A DNA stretch of 64,000 nt from assembly GCA_019054805.1 (NCBI GenBank), contig JAHQIY010000001.1, positions 8,632,501-8,696,500 of the forward strand. The letters are read 5' to 3'. This DNA comes from Brachionus manjavacas (Eukaryota; Rotifera; Eurotatoria; Ploima; Brachionidae). The first letter of the stretch is position 1; each line of letters opens with the position of its first letter. Under the pieces are notes generated by a model that was given only the letters and a program-made list of their open reading frames with translations, was not told the DNA's origin and ran no database searches. A program made the translations under genes and the position numbers. This document shows, piece by piece, positions 1-9,810 of the stretch.

Positions 1-1
1 G

Positions 2-862
2 AGCGAAGAATATCAAATAACTGCAGGTGTTCCTCAAGGCTCAGTAATTAGTCCTCTTTTATTTAGTATATACATTAATGACATCCCTAAAAGAAACAAA
101 ACAAATAATGAATACTCTCTGCTTTTTGCAGATGATCTAGTTACATTCTTCATTTATAACAAAAAAGGGAACCTAGAAAATAAGATCAATAAATACCTCA
201 ACGAATTAGAACAATGGCTTATTAAGTGGAAAATGAAGATATCGGTTGAAAAGTCGTGTTCATTAGTCTTTTCTAGGTACAAAAAAGAGAGTGATAATCT
301 TAACTTAAAAATTTATGGAAACAGAATAGAGAGACAAAAAGAAATCAAGTTTCTTGGTATTAAATTTGATTCTAAGTTAAACTTTAATATACTGGTAGAT
401 GAAATTAAAGAGCGCTGCAATAAAAGGCTAAATATTATTAAGATATTGTCAAACAAAAAATGGGGTCTTAATCAGAACACACTAGGAAATCTATATAAAT
501 CTTTAGTCGGATCAATTTTAGACTATTCTTTTCCTTGCTTGAATTCATTTTCAGAAAATAATATCAAAAAACTACAAGCAATTCAGAATACAGCAGTCAG
601 ATCTATTCTTAAGTTAAAATATGATACTCCCTCCAACATCGTACATCATGAGGCTTTTAATAAACTAAAATTACTAACAGTCTCGAATCGGCTTTTTGAA
701 TTGAGTGAGAGATATGTTGGGGCAGGACTGAGTCATTCTATTCCATTGGTTGTAAGACTGGTGAAGGAATACAAAGAAGGTTTCGAATCAAGATATATTG
801 ACTACCCAACTCCATTGTGTAATTGCTACCTTACTATTTCTTCTTTTTTTCCTGAAACTTGA
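2..862 (+). CDS. Non-LTR retrotransposon (LINE) reverse transcriptase, C-terminal part, cut by window edge
   Basis: The frame is open from base 2 to the stop at 860-862, so the protein is truncated at its N-terminus only by the window edge. It opens with the reverse-transcriptase motif GVPQGSVISPLLF (about residues 9-21), followed by the catalytic FADD box near base 130. Next comes the thumb-like region with FLGIKFDSKLNF and a C-terminal tail containing PTPLCNCYL. These are hallmarks of LINE reverse transcriptases that copy element RNA at a nicked chromosomal target. No stop or frameshift is visible, so the copy may be young. A related tail is encoded on the minus strand at 60415-60720. The 3' UTR runs on to a small hairpin and an AAAT-rich tail near 1095. 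The clade (Jockey/CR1-like or other) cannot be decided from this fragment. Confidence 0.9.
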   Translation, partial: SEEYQITAGVPQGSVISPLLFSIYINDIPKRNKTNNEYSLLFADDLVTFFIYNKKGNLENKINKYLNELEQWLIKWKMKISVEKSCSLVFSRYKKESDNLNLKIYGNRIERQKEIKFLGIKFDSKLNFNILVDEIKERCNKRLNIIKILSNKKWGLNQNTLGNLYKSLVGSILDYSFPCLNSFSENNIKKLQAIQNTAVRSILKLKYDTPSNIVHHEAFNKLKLLTVSNRLFELSERYVGAGLSHSIPLVVRLVKEYKEGFESRYIDYPTPLCNCYLTISSFFPET

Positions 863-1095
863 ACTATTTAAACATGAGCCACATGTAACAATCTTTTCCA
901 ATTTTATATATTCTTAATTTTCATTTATTTAGCTTATTTACTTTTTTTTAATTCTTTTTTTTTTTTTTTTTTTATCTTATTTGATTAACTTTAATTTAAT
1001 TTTTATTTTATTTCATTTTTATTTTATTTTTTTAATTTTTAACTTATTCTGAAGGAGCTCTAGCTCGGTACAGAAAACAAATAAATAAATAAAAA
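863..1095 (+). mobile_element. 3' UTR, terminal hairpin and (AAAT)n tail of the LINE (family A)
   Basis: T-rich UTR that ends in CTGAAGGAGC-TCTA-GCTCGGTACAG (1050-1072). This is a 4-bp stem GAGC/GCTC closing the loop TCTA, directly followed by AAATAAATAAAT-type repeats to about 1095. The same arrangement recurs at 14280, 43960, 60245 and 62086, so I read it as the conserved 3' end of this LINE family. Confidence 0.75.
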
Positions 1096-1102
1096 TTATT
1101 CT

Positions 1103-1695
1103 TTTCAACATTATACCGTTTTCATTTTCCCCTACGCAGCCTATTTGCTTTGTTCTAGCGTTTAGATCACCACCTAAAATGTAGTTTTTACATTTTTTAT
1201 TAATTGTTTTAAAAAGCTCAAAGTTCAGAAGAACATTGGGTGGGTTATATAAACTAAACACAGCTTATTCATTTTTCTTTCCTAAATTTAGTTTTATACA
1301 AAGGAGTTCGGAATTGAATTCATCTTAAGAAAAATCTTGTATATATTCAATTCCTTCTTTAATTAAAATAGCTACTCCTCCTCAATACTTGTTGCGTGGT
1401 TTAGATAAGAACTGATAATTGTGAAAATCAAGATAAAAATTTGCCTCACTTAAATCTATCTTTAATTCATTTAGCAAAACAATGTCGGGACAAATTTGCC
1501 TCACTTAAATCTATCTTTAATTCATTTAGCAAAACAATGTCGGGACAAATTTGCCTCACTTAAATCTATCTTTAATTCATTTAGCAAAACAATGTCGGGA
1601 CATTTTTGAGCTAAAAAATTTCCTAAGAGATGAACCCTACTAGGTAAGTGAAGACAGTTCCAGTTTGTAATTATTAACCTGTTCTAAGAAAGTTG
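1103..1695 (-). pseudogene. LINE AP-endonuclease domain relic
   Basis: Reading the minus strand downward from about 1690 gives an apurinic-type endonuclease with recognisable blocks: TNWNCLHLPSRVHLLGNF, then CPDIVLLNELKIDLSEAN, then GGVAILIKEGIEYI, then YNPPNV and the ILGGDLNART block near 1150-1185. In intact elements this domain nicks the target DNA before reverse transcription. Here it is dead: in-frame stops interrupt it at three or more places, and a 55-bp unit is present three times, which shifts the frame. The fragment ends at the AAAT tail of the plus-strand LINE, so that LINE probably inserted into this older one. Confidence 0.8.
1438..1602. repeat. 55-bp tandem triplication inside the endonuclease relic
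   Basis: The segment from TTTGCCTCACTTAAATC to AATGTCGGGACAAA is repeated three times with essentially no differences (equivalent G bases at 1443, 1498 and 1553). The period of 55 is not a multiple of three. Near-identity of the copies inside an otherwise decayed domain suggests a recent tandem expansion. Confidence 0.9.
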
Positions 1696-1702
1696 ACTTG
1701 AT

Positions 1703-2908
1703 AGATTTTTCATCATGTGTTTGAGTTTGACTGTTTTTATCGAACTGTTCATTTGAAATTTAGCTTTTAAATCACGTGATGACGCTATAAATTAAGAACA
1801 AGATTGCTAAGCCAAAAGTCGAATTTCAAAAAGTATTATATCTTTCATCTGGACTAAAATTCATTCTGAATTTATTCTGAATTATTTTAAAGAATATAAT
1901 AGATTAAGTGACTCTTTGATCAACCATCAATTACCATTAAAGCGTTCATATGATCAATTAATTAATTTTTCGTTAGTTTTAATTAGCGCCCTTTGAACAA
2001 ATCTAAGAACATTAAAACTACTTAAATTAGTCAAATTCCAAATTAAGTCTCTTTTTAGCCTCGTATAAATGTTTTTAACATGGTCAAGATTTTAATTTCA
2101 ATACAGCTATTTTACAATAATAGCTGATTTTTGTTCGTTTCTAGTTAAAATTTAAAAAAATAAAGAAAGAATAAAAATAAAAAATCGTTTAATTGTAAAA
2201 CGTATTCTTTTCCTATCAAATTGTGTACAAGATATATTGTATTATGAAATACATCTATCGATTTTTAATTATTTAAATAATGTTAAGTATTGAAACTAAT
2301 TAAAATAAATTTTTCATTTTCCAAAACAAAAATTCCAGATATATAAATTATTGAGAAAAAAAATAAGACTCTATAAAGTTTCCATTTCAATGCCTTTTTT
2401 TGTTTTAATTTTATAATTTCTAATTATTTAATTTAAAAATCTTTAACTAAAATTTATACCATATTTTAATTTCACTCTTTCATAAAATAAACTTTTTAAT
2501 TTTGACGATTTTTTTTTTATTTTCCTTACTTTTATAGTAAGAATTTTGGTTTTTATTACAGGTATAATAGTTCTCCTGAATTTGTTTTTTGATGAGCCTC
2601 ACCAAATGAATGTCGGACATTGAAATTCGATTGCTTCTAAGTTCACTTGTTTACCTCATACTACTTGAATCTGTTTAGATTAAAGCAATTTGTATTTTTT
2701 ATCGTTTTTTTTGATAATACATAAATATCAATAATTACGTTACTACACATGAATTTTGAAATAAAAAAAATTATCAATTTTTTCTGTTTTTTTAATTATT
2801 TTTTCATAATTAACTGAAATTAAAAAGATAAATATAGTAATAATCAGAAATAAATTAAATAAATCGTAAATATTGATAAAAAGTTAACTGTTTGAAGCAA
2901 ATTGTATT
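1703..2908. other. AT-rich gene-free stretch
   Basis: No ORF, TIR or recognisable element seen. The DNA just upstream of the endonuclease relic (1700-1800) may be its 5' region, but it shows no motif I can name. Confidence 0.5.
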
Positions 2909-3350
2909 TCAGCCATGACATCTGGAATTACACAAGAGGTTCGATTTTTTACAACCGCATGGATTTGTAATGCATTGAGATGTACAATTGCATCTTACCA
3001 TTCCTTGAATACCTTCAATTGACATTTTATTGACCGCTTGTCAACGCTTTTGATTGACTTGTCGGTTCTAATTTCAAGTGCAAATTGAAAATTTTGTTCA
3101 AAATTAAAAGCAAAAAAGGAAAATAAGTCCGAAAATACGCCAACTTGACATGCAAGTTCATTAAAAATCTTATTCGGTAAATACTTTTTACTTTTCGTTT
3201 TAATTACCTCAGCTTGCTTCTTTTGATTCTTACGAACATTATCATGAATTCCAAATATCCTATTAGCAGCAGACTCAATTGTTTTGACTGGATCTTGTAT
3301 TTGTACGGAATTTTTACTTAGAAATATTTCTATCAAAATTTGCTGAAAAG
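2909..3350 (-). pseudogene. Integrase C-terminal region relic (Ty3/Gypsy or KRBA2-like)
   Basis: The minus strand encodes a stretch with HDNVRKNQKKQAEVIKTKSK, resembling the part after the integrase core in KRBA2-like and Gypsy-type integrases. After the stop at 2995-2997 and a frame change it continues as NCTSQCITNPCGCKKSNLLC and then NSRCHG, ending at a stop near 2909. The C-x3-C-x4-C-x-C-x6-C-x3-CH pattern is the cysteine-rich tail of KRBA2-like integrases. The frame break and missing core mark it as a fragment. Its identity rests on the cysteine tail; the upstream match is weaker. Confidence 0.5.
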
Positions 3351-3452
3351 TTAATTTAGTTTAAATTATAGCAAGTTTGTTTTTTTTTTTTCATATTTAC
3401 GGTTGCATAAATAAATATCAAAACTTACTAAGTAAAATTTGGCCATCAATTA

Positions 3453-4035
3453 ATGGACTGACAAAAAAAATTAAATTTTACTGACAAAAAAACAACTTAT
3501 GATGACAAATAAATTAATTGACTGATAAAATAATTATTTGAGTGACAAAAATACTTTTTTGACTAATTAATTATTTTTACAACAAATTAATGATTTTGAG
3601 GTCACAATAAAAATCAAAATCTTGAACTATAGCACCAAAGTCAGAAGGAAGCTCCAGACGATTATGACAAACCGTTTTGTCCAAATCTCATCATCAACTA
3701 TGAGAAAACGTCACAATTTAAGTTCATTCCTTACAATCGTAGAGAATTAAATTACTAAATAGCTTTTCATTTTTTTTCCTTCTTCACTCCTTGTGAAACA
3801 TAGGGTCATTACTTTTGATTTCCACTCAAGTCGAATTAAATAGCTTAATTAGAACTAAAATCTAATAAAATAAAAATGAATAAAATTTTGTCAGTGCAAA
3901 ATTATTAAACAGTCATCTCAATATATATATATTTGTCAGTCGTTTAGTTTTTTTGTTAGAATAATTAGTTTTTTATTGTCAGCTAAAATAGATTAAATTA
4001 GTCACCACTTTTAGTTATTTTTGTCATCTTAAAAA
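3453..4035. repeat. Foldback-like structure built from TGACAAA subrepeats
   Basis: From 3453 to 3560 the motif (C/T)TGACAAAA recurs every 20-30 bp. From 3888 to 4030 its reverse complement TTTTGTCA recurs with similar spacing. The two arrays face each other like subterminal repeats of a decayed foldback or MITE-type element. The intervening sequence includes a LINE 3' fragment at 3785-3836. Confidence 0.4.
3785..3836 (-). mobile_element. Short 3'-end fragment of LINE family B
   Basis: On the minus strand, TGGAAATCAAAAGTAATGAC, CCTATG and ACAAGGAGTGAA are followed by AAGGAAAAAAAA. This matches the 3' end at 13134-13187 almost base for base and ends at the same point before an A-run, as expected for a severely 5'-truncated LINE insertion. 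Confidence 0.7.
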
Positions 4036-5332
4036 ATTAAATTTGTTCCCCCCCAGAAAATTTAAGCCGTAAAATTTCATAAAAAGAAGAAATGCATATT
4101 TTTTCGAGATTTACTAATGGAACAGTTTATTTCGATATTTACGTTCTGTCAAAATTTAATATTATATACCTACTGAATTGTAAAAGATATTTGGGAATGT
4201 ATAATTCATTAAATTTGTTTATTTTTTTTTGAATTGTTCTCATTCTGGATTTGGTTTCAGGTCAAATTATAATTGTTGAAGCTTTTTCCACTGATGCAGT
4301 TAATTTTTTTCCAAAGTCAGATATTGTGAACAACTCTGAGAAGGGCAGGGTGTCACGTTGCTTAAAATCATATCTTGAAAAATAATAGTAAAAATAGAGA
4401 TAAAGACATTTTCACATTCAAATTTAAAAATTTTTAAATGATTTTTTCTGACTTTTCATTAGCTATTCTTAATCAAAATTTTTTTAGAAAATGATAATAA
4501 TTAAATTAAAGATGGAATACCGGAGTTCGATATTTATTTTCTTTTGAACCTTTGAATTAAACTTAACAACAGTGAAGATCTGACCCAGACAGGCCTAGAA
4601 TTTTTCTGAACAAAATATTTTGCTATTTTTTAGATGATTTCGGGATTTTCTTTTTTCAAAAAATCTAGAGAAAGTGGGAGGGTGTCTAGTTAAGGTAATT
4701 TTTTTGTTTAAGAATTTTTATTTAATTTATAGAATGGATTTATTGAGTTTCCACTATAAAAAATTAAAGCTTAAAAATAAATTAATAAGTGAACACTAGT
4801 GTCAAATTTAACAAAAAGAATTTAATTTTGAAATTTGTTAATAAACAAATTAAATTTGAATTAAATTTTAATAAATCATTTTAAAATTTATCTTCTGAAT
4901 AAAAAAATTAAGTGTATTATTGAATTTTTCAGTTCTCTTACGAATAATTTTTGTCAAAAATTTTTCCTTTTTTTTCGGTTTTGGAATTGACTGGGTCTCT
5001 AGATAGTTATTAACTCTAAAAATTATTTACACCGTTTTATCTATTTCATTTATCAATTAATTGCCATTAATATTTGATCACATTTTGACAATTAAAAAAA
5101 ATTTAAAACAAAAGTTTTTAGAGAAACTTGGGGACAGAGTTTTAAAAGAAATGATACAGTCTCCTTTTAAAACGGCTGCGTTCGACAGTTCGGGTCCGGA
5201 TCTTAGTGACAGCCATTAAGCTTTAATTTAGAATTTGAAAAAAAATCTTTTATTTTTAATCTGTAACACGGTTTATTGAATTTAAAAGTCAAATAAATTA
5301 AAAACTCATTATCTAATACTACTGAAAATAAT
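4036..5332. other. Intergenic stretch, partly the 3' flank of the FAM124-like gene
   Basis: No ORF found. An AATAAA on the minus strand at 5254-5249, about 80 bp past the stop of the gene at 5333, could serve as its polyadenylation signal. A GC-richer patch at 5170-5215 is unexplained. Confidence 0.4.
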
Positions 5333-7111
5333 TTAAAATTTAGCTATTGGAACATTAAATTTGCTGAAAAAATTTTTTTGCTTCTGACGAAATATCGAAT
5401 CCATCACTTTTTGATTGTCACTTAAAGGCATTCTGCTGTTTCTGATTAAATCAAGAGTGTGAGACCGCCTAAATCTGGACTCGGGCGTGATTCCTACACA
5501 AGGCCTGCTTCCCATAACATTTTGCTTTCTATCAATTAAACTATTCTTAAAGTAAAACTCTTCATTTTTCATCAGATCAGGCCTCGAACAGCTCCAGCTA
5601 TAACATGGCTCGTCTCTTTTTGCAAACGGAGTTGTTGATTTAGGCCGCTGATTTTCATCAAAGTCTGCATTTAAATTGTCCATAAATGTTACTGACTTGG
5701 ACTTTTTACGGCTCAAATTAGACTCGTTATTGCTTAATACACTTTTGAGACGTAAATTTGCGCTTGAATTGGCCAAGTGTTTTGTCGAATCTCCAAGACA
5801 CGATCGGCTACTTGAATTCGATTTTATGTTTTTGTTCCGGAAGGCCAACAATGCATACATGGAACTACTTGATGCTTTTCTAAGTAAATTTTTTAGCTCT
5901 CTTTCATCTTCCTCATTGTCAGTATTCTCATCATAATCATCATCACAATTTTTGCTACGAAATGAGGTGACTTTTTTCTTATATTTTCGACCATTAGGCG
6001 GCTGATAGATCAAATTTTTAACACTATTCGGGTACAAGGCTTCTTTTCTGAAAGCATGCTTTAAATGGTTCGCAGATGCAGTCGAACAACTCCAGTTACC
6101 AGAGTCAAGACTATTAGCTTCACTGGAACTACTCGAGTTCGAGTTTGGACTAAAATTATTCATATAATTTTTCTTTTGACTTGAATTTACCAAATTAAAG
6201 TAGCATTGAGCCAGGCCTGTTGTTTTGAACAGCTCTGATGGTTCCTTGGAAGTGTCTATCAAGTAGACTTTATTCTGATCAGGGTCGTGGACTGAGTAGA
6301 TTTTATTTTTTTCTATTTCTTCCAAAAATCCGTCCAGGAGCCTGATTACATTGATGAAAACCGTGCGGTCATTTATTTTGTAGACAAGATTGGAGTTGGA
6401 AATTTTTTTTACACTCACAGACGGGTCCGATTTTAAGCTGAGCTGAAATTCTACTTGTTCCGGACTATTCTGCTGGTTTAAAATAAAAAGTGAAAAATTT
6501 TTTTTGGAAAAATTGGGATATTTATCAAATAGAAGACGATAGAAAAAAAGCATTAGATCATAATTTTTACAGTTTATATTAAGTCGGATTATGTATTTTT
6601 TTTTAATGTTTATGGTGTTGTTCAAGTCCGATTTTGGAGAAATCCAATTTGAACGACAGCATAACGGTGCTTGAAAGTTGGTTTTTGCTGCATGGTTCAA
6701 TTTGAAAAAAACTTGTCTTGCCAAAATTTGACCATTTTCGTCATTTAGCTCAATTTTGTGATGATACGACCAGTTTTCTTCGCTTACCTCTGGCTGATTA
6801 ACAATTATTTTATGGTTCGGGATATTGGTAAGTAAAATCAAGCTGAAGTTTGTGACCGCTATCCTATTGCCAGTCTTTGTATCGGCTTGGTTCACCGGAA
6901 AATGGTTAAAACGAATAAAATTGAGATGTTCGATTAATCTGTTGATTCTAGCTAAATCATTTTGGTTCAATTTTTGCTCATTAGTAGCCAAGTTGAAAAA
7001 TTTAATAACATTTTTTGTCATGTAAATGTCCTCTTTTTCGAGCCTATTAACAGATAAAATAATTTCTATGGGCAAATTGAGGGCTGAGTTAACTCCTGGT
7101 TCCGGGTTCAT
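5333..7111 (-). CDS. FAM124 family protein
   Basis: Single-exon 592-aa protein starting at an ATG in the context AAGATGA. Residues 12-160 hold a conserved N-terminal domain with APLCCRSNWISP. Residues 173-290 resemble the glyoxalase-like core of vertebrate FAM124A/B: a YDLMLFFYRLL segment, KNFSLFIL, FQLSLKSDPSVSV, and a closing VHDPDQNKVYLID that parallels the family's D-x-DGNK block. The rest (about 315-592) is low-complexity, Ser/Asn-rich, with an acidic run near 390-405 and basic patches, probably disordered. Vertebrate FAM124 proteins are of similar size and their biochemical role is poorly known, so no reaction is assigned. It stands alone, over 11 kb from the next confident gene. Family assignment is by motif memory only. 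Confidence 0.65.
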   Translation of the reverse strand: MNPEPGVNSALNLPIEIILSVNRLEKEDIYMTKNVIKFFNLATNEQKLNQNDLARINRLIEHLNFIRFNHFPVNQADTKTGNRIAVTNFSLILLTNIPNHKIIVNQPEVSEENWSYHHKIELNDENGQILARQVFFKLNHAAKTNFQAPLCCRSNWISPKSDLNNTINIKKKYIIRLNINCKNYDLMLFFYRLLFDKYPNFSKKNFSLFILNQQNSPEQVEFQLSLKSDPSVSVKKISNSNLVYKINDRTVFINVIRLLDGFLEEIEKNKIYSVHDPDQNKVYLIDTSKEPSELFKTTGLAQCYFNLVNSSQKKNYMNNFSPNSNSSSSSEANSLDSGNWSCSTASANHLKHAFRKEALYPNSVKNLIYQPPNGRKYKKKVTSFRSKNCDDDYDENTDNEEDERELKNLLRKASSSSMYALLAFRNKNIKSNSSSRSCLGDSTKHLANSSANLRLKSVLSNNESNLSRKKSKSVTFMDNLNADFDENQRPKSTTPFAKRDEPCYSWSCSRPDLMKNEEFYFKNSLIDRKQNVMGSRPCVGITPESRFRRSHTLDLIRNSRMPLSDNQKVMDSIFRQKQKNFFSKFNVPIAKF

Positions 7112-9510
7112 CTTACCAGTTTGATCATTTGAATTCTATTTTTTTAATCTAGGCAATTTTAAAATTTTATTAGTTAAATTTTTATTAGATTTTCCTGCCT
7201 TATCTATAAGCAATAAAATTAATTAGATACTGGTCAAATGGTGATTTGTTCTTATCACATGATTAAAATGAAATTTTCTAAAAAGGTTGCCATTATTCAA
7301 CTAAACGATCACTTAAATGATAATTTTAATATTTAAAACTAATATGAAGCTATTTTTTTTTTTCATTTTAGTTTTTGAAAGCTCTTAAGACCAAGATGAT
7401 AATTCATAGCAGAGTGATCCCAAGAATGAAATTCAAAACAAATCTATTTAAAAGTGAATTCTTTTTCAAATAAGAAATTTTAAAAACTCCAAGTCATTAA
7501 TTTTTGTAAATTAGATAAATAGGCTTAAGAATTCCCAATGAGTTAGAAATTGTTTTTGACCGAGAATTAGCTTTTATTGGGACAAGACAAGAAATGCTAA
7601 CAAAATTAGGCAAATATTAAATTTTCACGAACTTTTTGATCCGGAAAAATCACAATAACTGTTTGTAATAGAAATCATGATAAATTTTAGATGAATATTT
7701 AATCTTACTTTAAAGGAAACTTTTTTAAAAAATTTCAATTGCTTGATTTTTATTAATTTAACATGATTTGAAATCGGAAACAAATCATTTGTTTCGTAAT
7801 AACTCAAGTAAAAAAGAACAAATTTAAACAATCAATATGAATATTTTAAGAAAATTACAATTTCTGAAAGTATAATAAAACTTGGACAAATATTAAATAA
7901 AATTACGCAAGTAAATTCTAAATTAATTAGAAAAACAATAGTAAAAATTTTACCTAGAAATAAAAGATTGATTAAACTTTACAATGGGGCGAGGTTCAGT
8001 ATAATTTTTTCCGGCAAAAATTTAAATTAAAGTTTTTCTCTAGAATAAAGTAAAGCATAACTATCTTAAGGATTAAACTTAGAAGAATTTTTAAAAATCT
8101 TTCAAATATAGCCTATCTTTGAAAAGATATCAAAGAAAATTTTAAATCACTTTTAATTACCTTAGAATGACATAAATAGATTTTTAATGCATAAAATAAG
8201 GTCAGGTTCGACAATTTTTTTTTAAAATATAAAAATTAAAATTCTTTTCTTCTCAATCAAAACTCTCTTTAAAAAGTTTATTTTAATATTTCAGATGCTT
8301 AAAATAGAGCTAAACCTTACTTTAAAAAAAACATTTTTTTCACATGCAAATAATAGATAGTTTTATTTATTGGACATCTATTTAGCTCATTTCTTTAATC
8401 AGTTTAATCAAATAGTTGAACACTTAATTTTTTAGCTTCTTTGTTATTATTCTTTTTTACTTGACATGCATTTCTATAAAGTAAATTAAAACCAATTTAG
8501 TTTTATTTCAAAATTAAAAAAAAATTAATTTCTAATGAAAAATTAATTTCTTCTTCGAGATCGTGTAGTCTCAAACTAAATTGGTTTTTCTTGTGATTTT
8601 CAATTTTTGATTAACATTTTTATTCTCTTCAAAGAAGTATCATTAGAAATTTTAAATGGAAATTGAGAATTAAGAATTGAAAATTAGCTAAAGAAAAAGC
8701 AGTAAAAATGACAAAAATTATAAAAAAATCCAAAAAAGAGGATTAAAACGTTTTACGGTTGTTGTTGACAAAGTTTGAAGACTGTTTTTCGGGATAAATC
8801 TCATCGACATCAAATAAAAAAAAAATTGCTTATCCTCAATATAACTAAGTAATCTAATACATTTAATTTATTTAATAAGATGGTCAAATATTTAAATTTG
8901 TCATTTTTTTAAACAGACTAAATTAAACTTAGGTCTACATTTTTACCAAAAAAAATCAAAAATGTGTATTTTGATATTTAAATTGACAAGTATTGTTTAA
9001 ACTAGCTAAGCCGGCACTTATTGACCATGAGCTAAAAATTAAAATGAATAGATTTTGCTTCTCAAAACTAATCCACAAAATCTTTTGCTTAATTCTAGCC
9101 TATTCAAATTGTCCAATTTTTTATTAACCCAAATTTAATTGAGATTATATAAAATTATTTGAAAACACGATAGGCATTTATTTCATAGTAAATTGTCCCA
9201 ACAATTGATTAAAATTAAAACATAAAAATTTTAAATTTGTAATTTATATTTACTCGAGCTGTCAAACTTTTAAAGCTAAGAAAAATAGTCGCCTTTACAA
9301 GACTAGTTTACTTGGCCAAATAGCTGATCAATCATGCAAATTTTGCGAATAATTAAGCTTTTTTTGACTACCAGTTCGACAAAACTTGCAGGCTATTGTT
9401 GTTGCAATACTTTTAGAATTTAAGTTAATACGAACGGGATTTAATTGTATTTTTATTTTCATTTATTTTAATTAATGCCAACGGGCATTATATTAAAAAT
9501 ATGTCATAAT
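7112..9510. other. Intergenic stretch upstream of the FAM124-like gene
   Basis: No coding potential or repeat boundary identified. Short ORFs here are AT-rich chance frames. The promoter of the minus-strand gene should lie near 7120-7300, but no clear TATA or initiator stands out from the background. Confidence 0.4.
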
Positions 9511-9517
9511 TGCATAC

Positions 9518-9642
9518 CTTAAATTAGCAAGCTCAATTCGGAACTTGCTCTGGGTGGCTAATTCTTTTGCTTTTTTGTCAGGAAAAATAACAAATCCATT
9601 CAAAAGAATTAAATCGGAAAATTTCTTAATATTTGTTAGCTT
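9518..9642 (-). CDS. Possible isolated exon, unrecognised protein
   Basis: The minus-strand frame reads KLTNIKKFSDLILLNGFVIF, then PDKKAKELATQSKFRIELAN and LR, with mixed amino-acid use unlike the poly-Lys/Asn/Phe background. It is followed at once by a donor-like GTATGC and preceded by a weak acceptor (ATAAAAG). No partner exon was found on either side. It could be an exon of an unseen gene, a transposon relic, or chance. The overlapping plus-strand ORF (9545-9805) looks like its shadow. Confidence 0.2.
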
Positions 9643-9810
9643 TTATATAAAAAATCCAAAAGCTTCTTTCCTTTGGTACTCTCTATTCAAGATTTCTTAC
9701 AAATCTTTGACTTTAAAATGCTTCATTAAGCTTATAACTAATTTAATAAAAGCTAAGTCACTAAAAAGAAACGTAATCAAATTGAATGAAAAGCAAAAAT
9801 ATTAAATCAA

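Noticed and set aside
1-1700. A single LINE with 5' inversion
   Set aside because: In twin priming the inverted part lies on the 5' side, not beyond the tail. Here the inverted endonuclease abuts the 3' tail, so two elements are more likely.
5676-7025. Plus-strand ORFs of 86 and 66 aa
   Set aside because: Shadows antisense to the FAM124-like coding frame.
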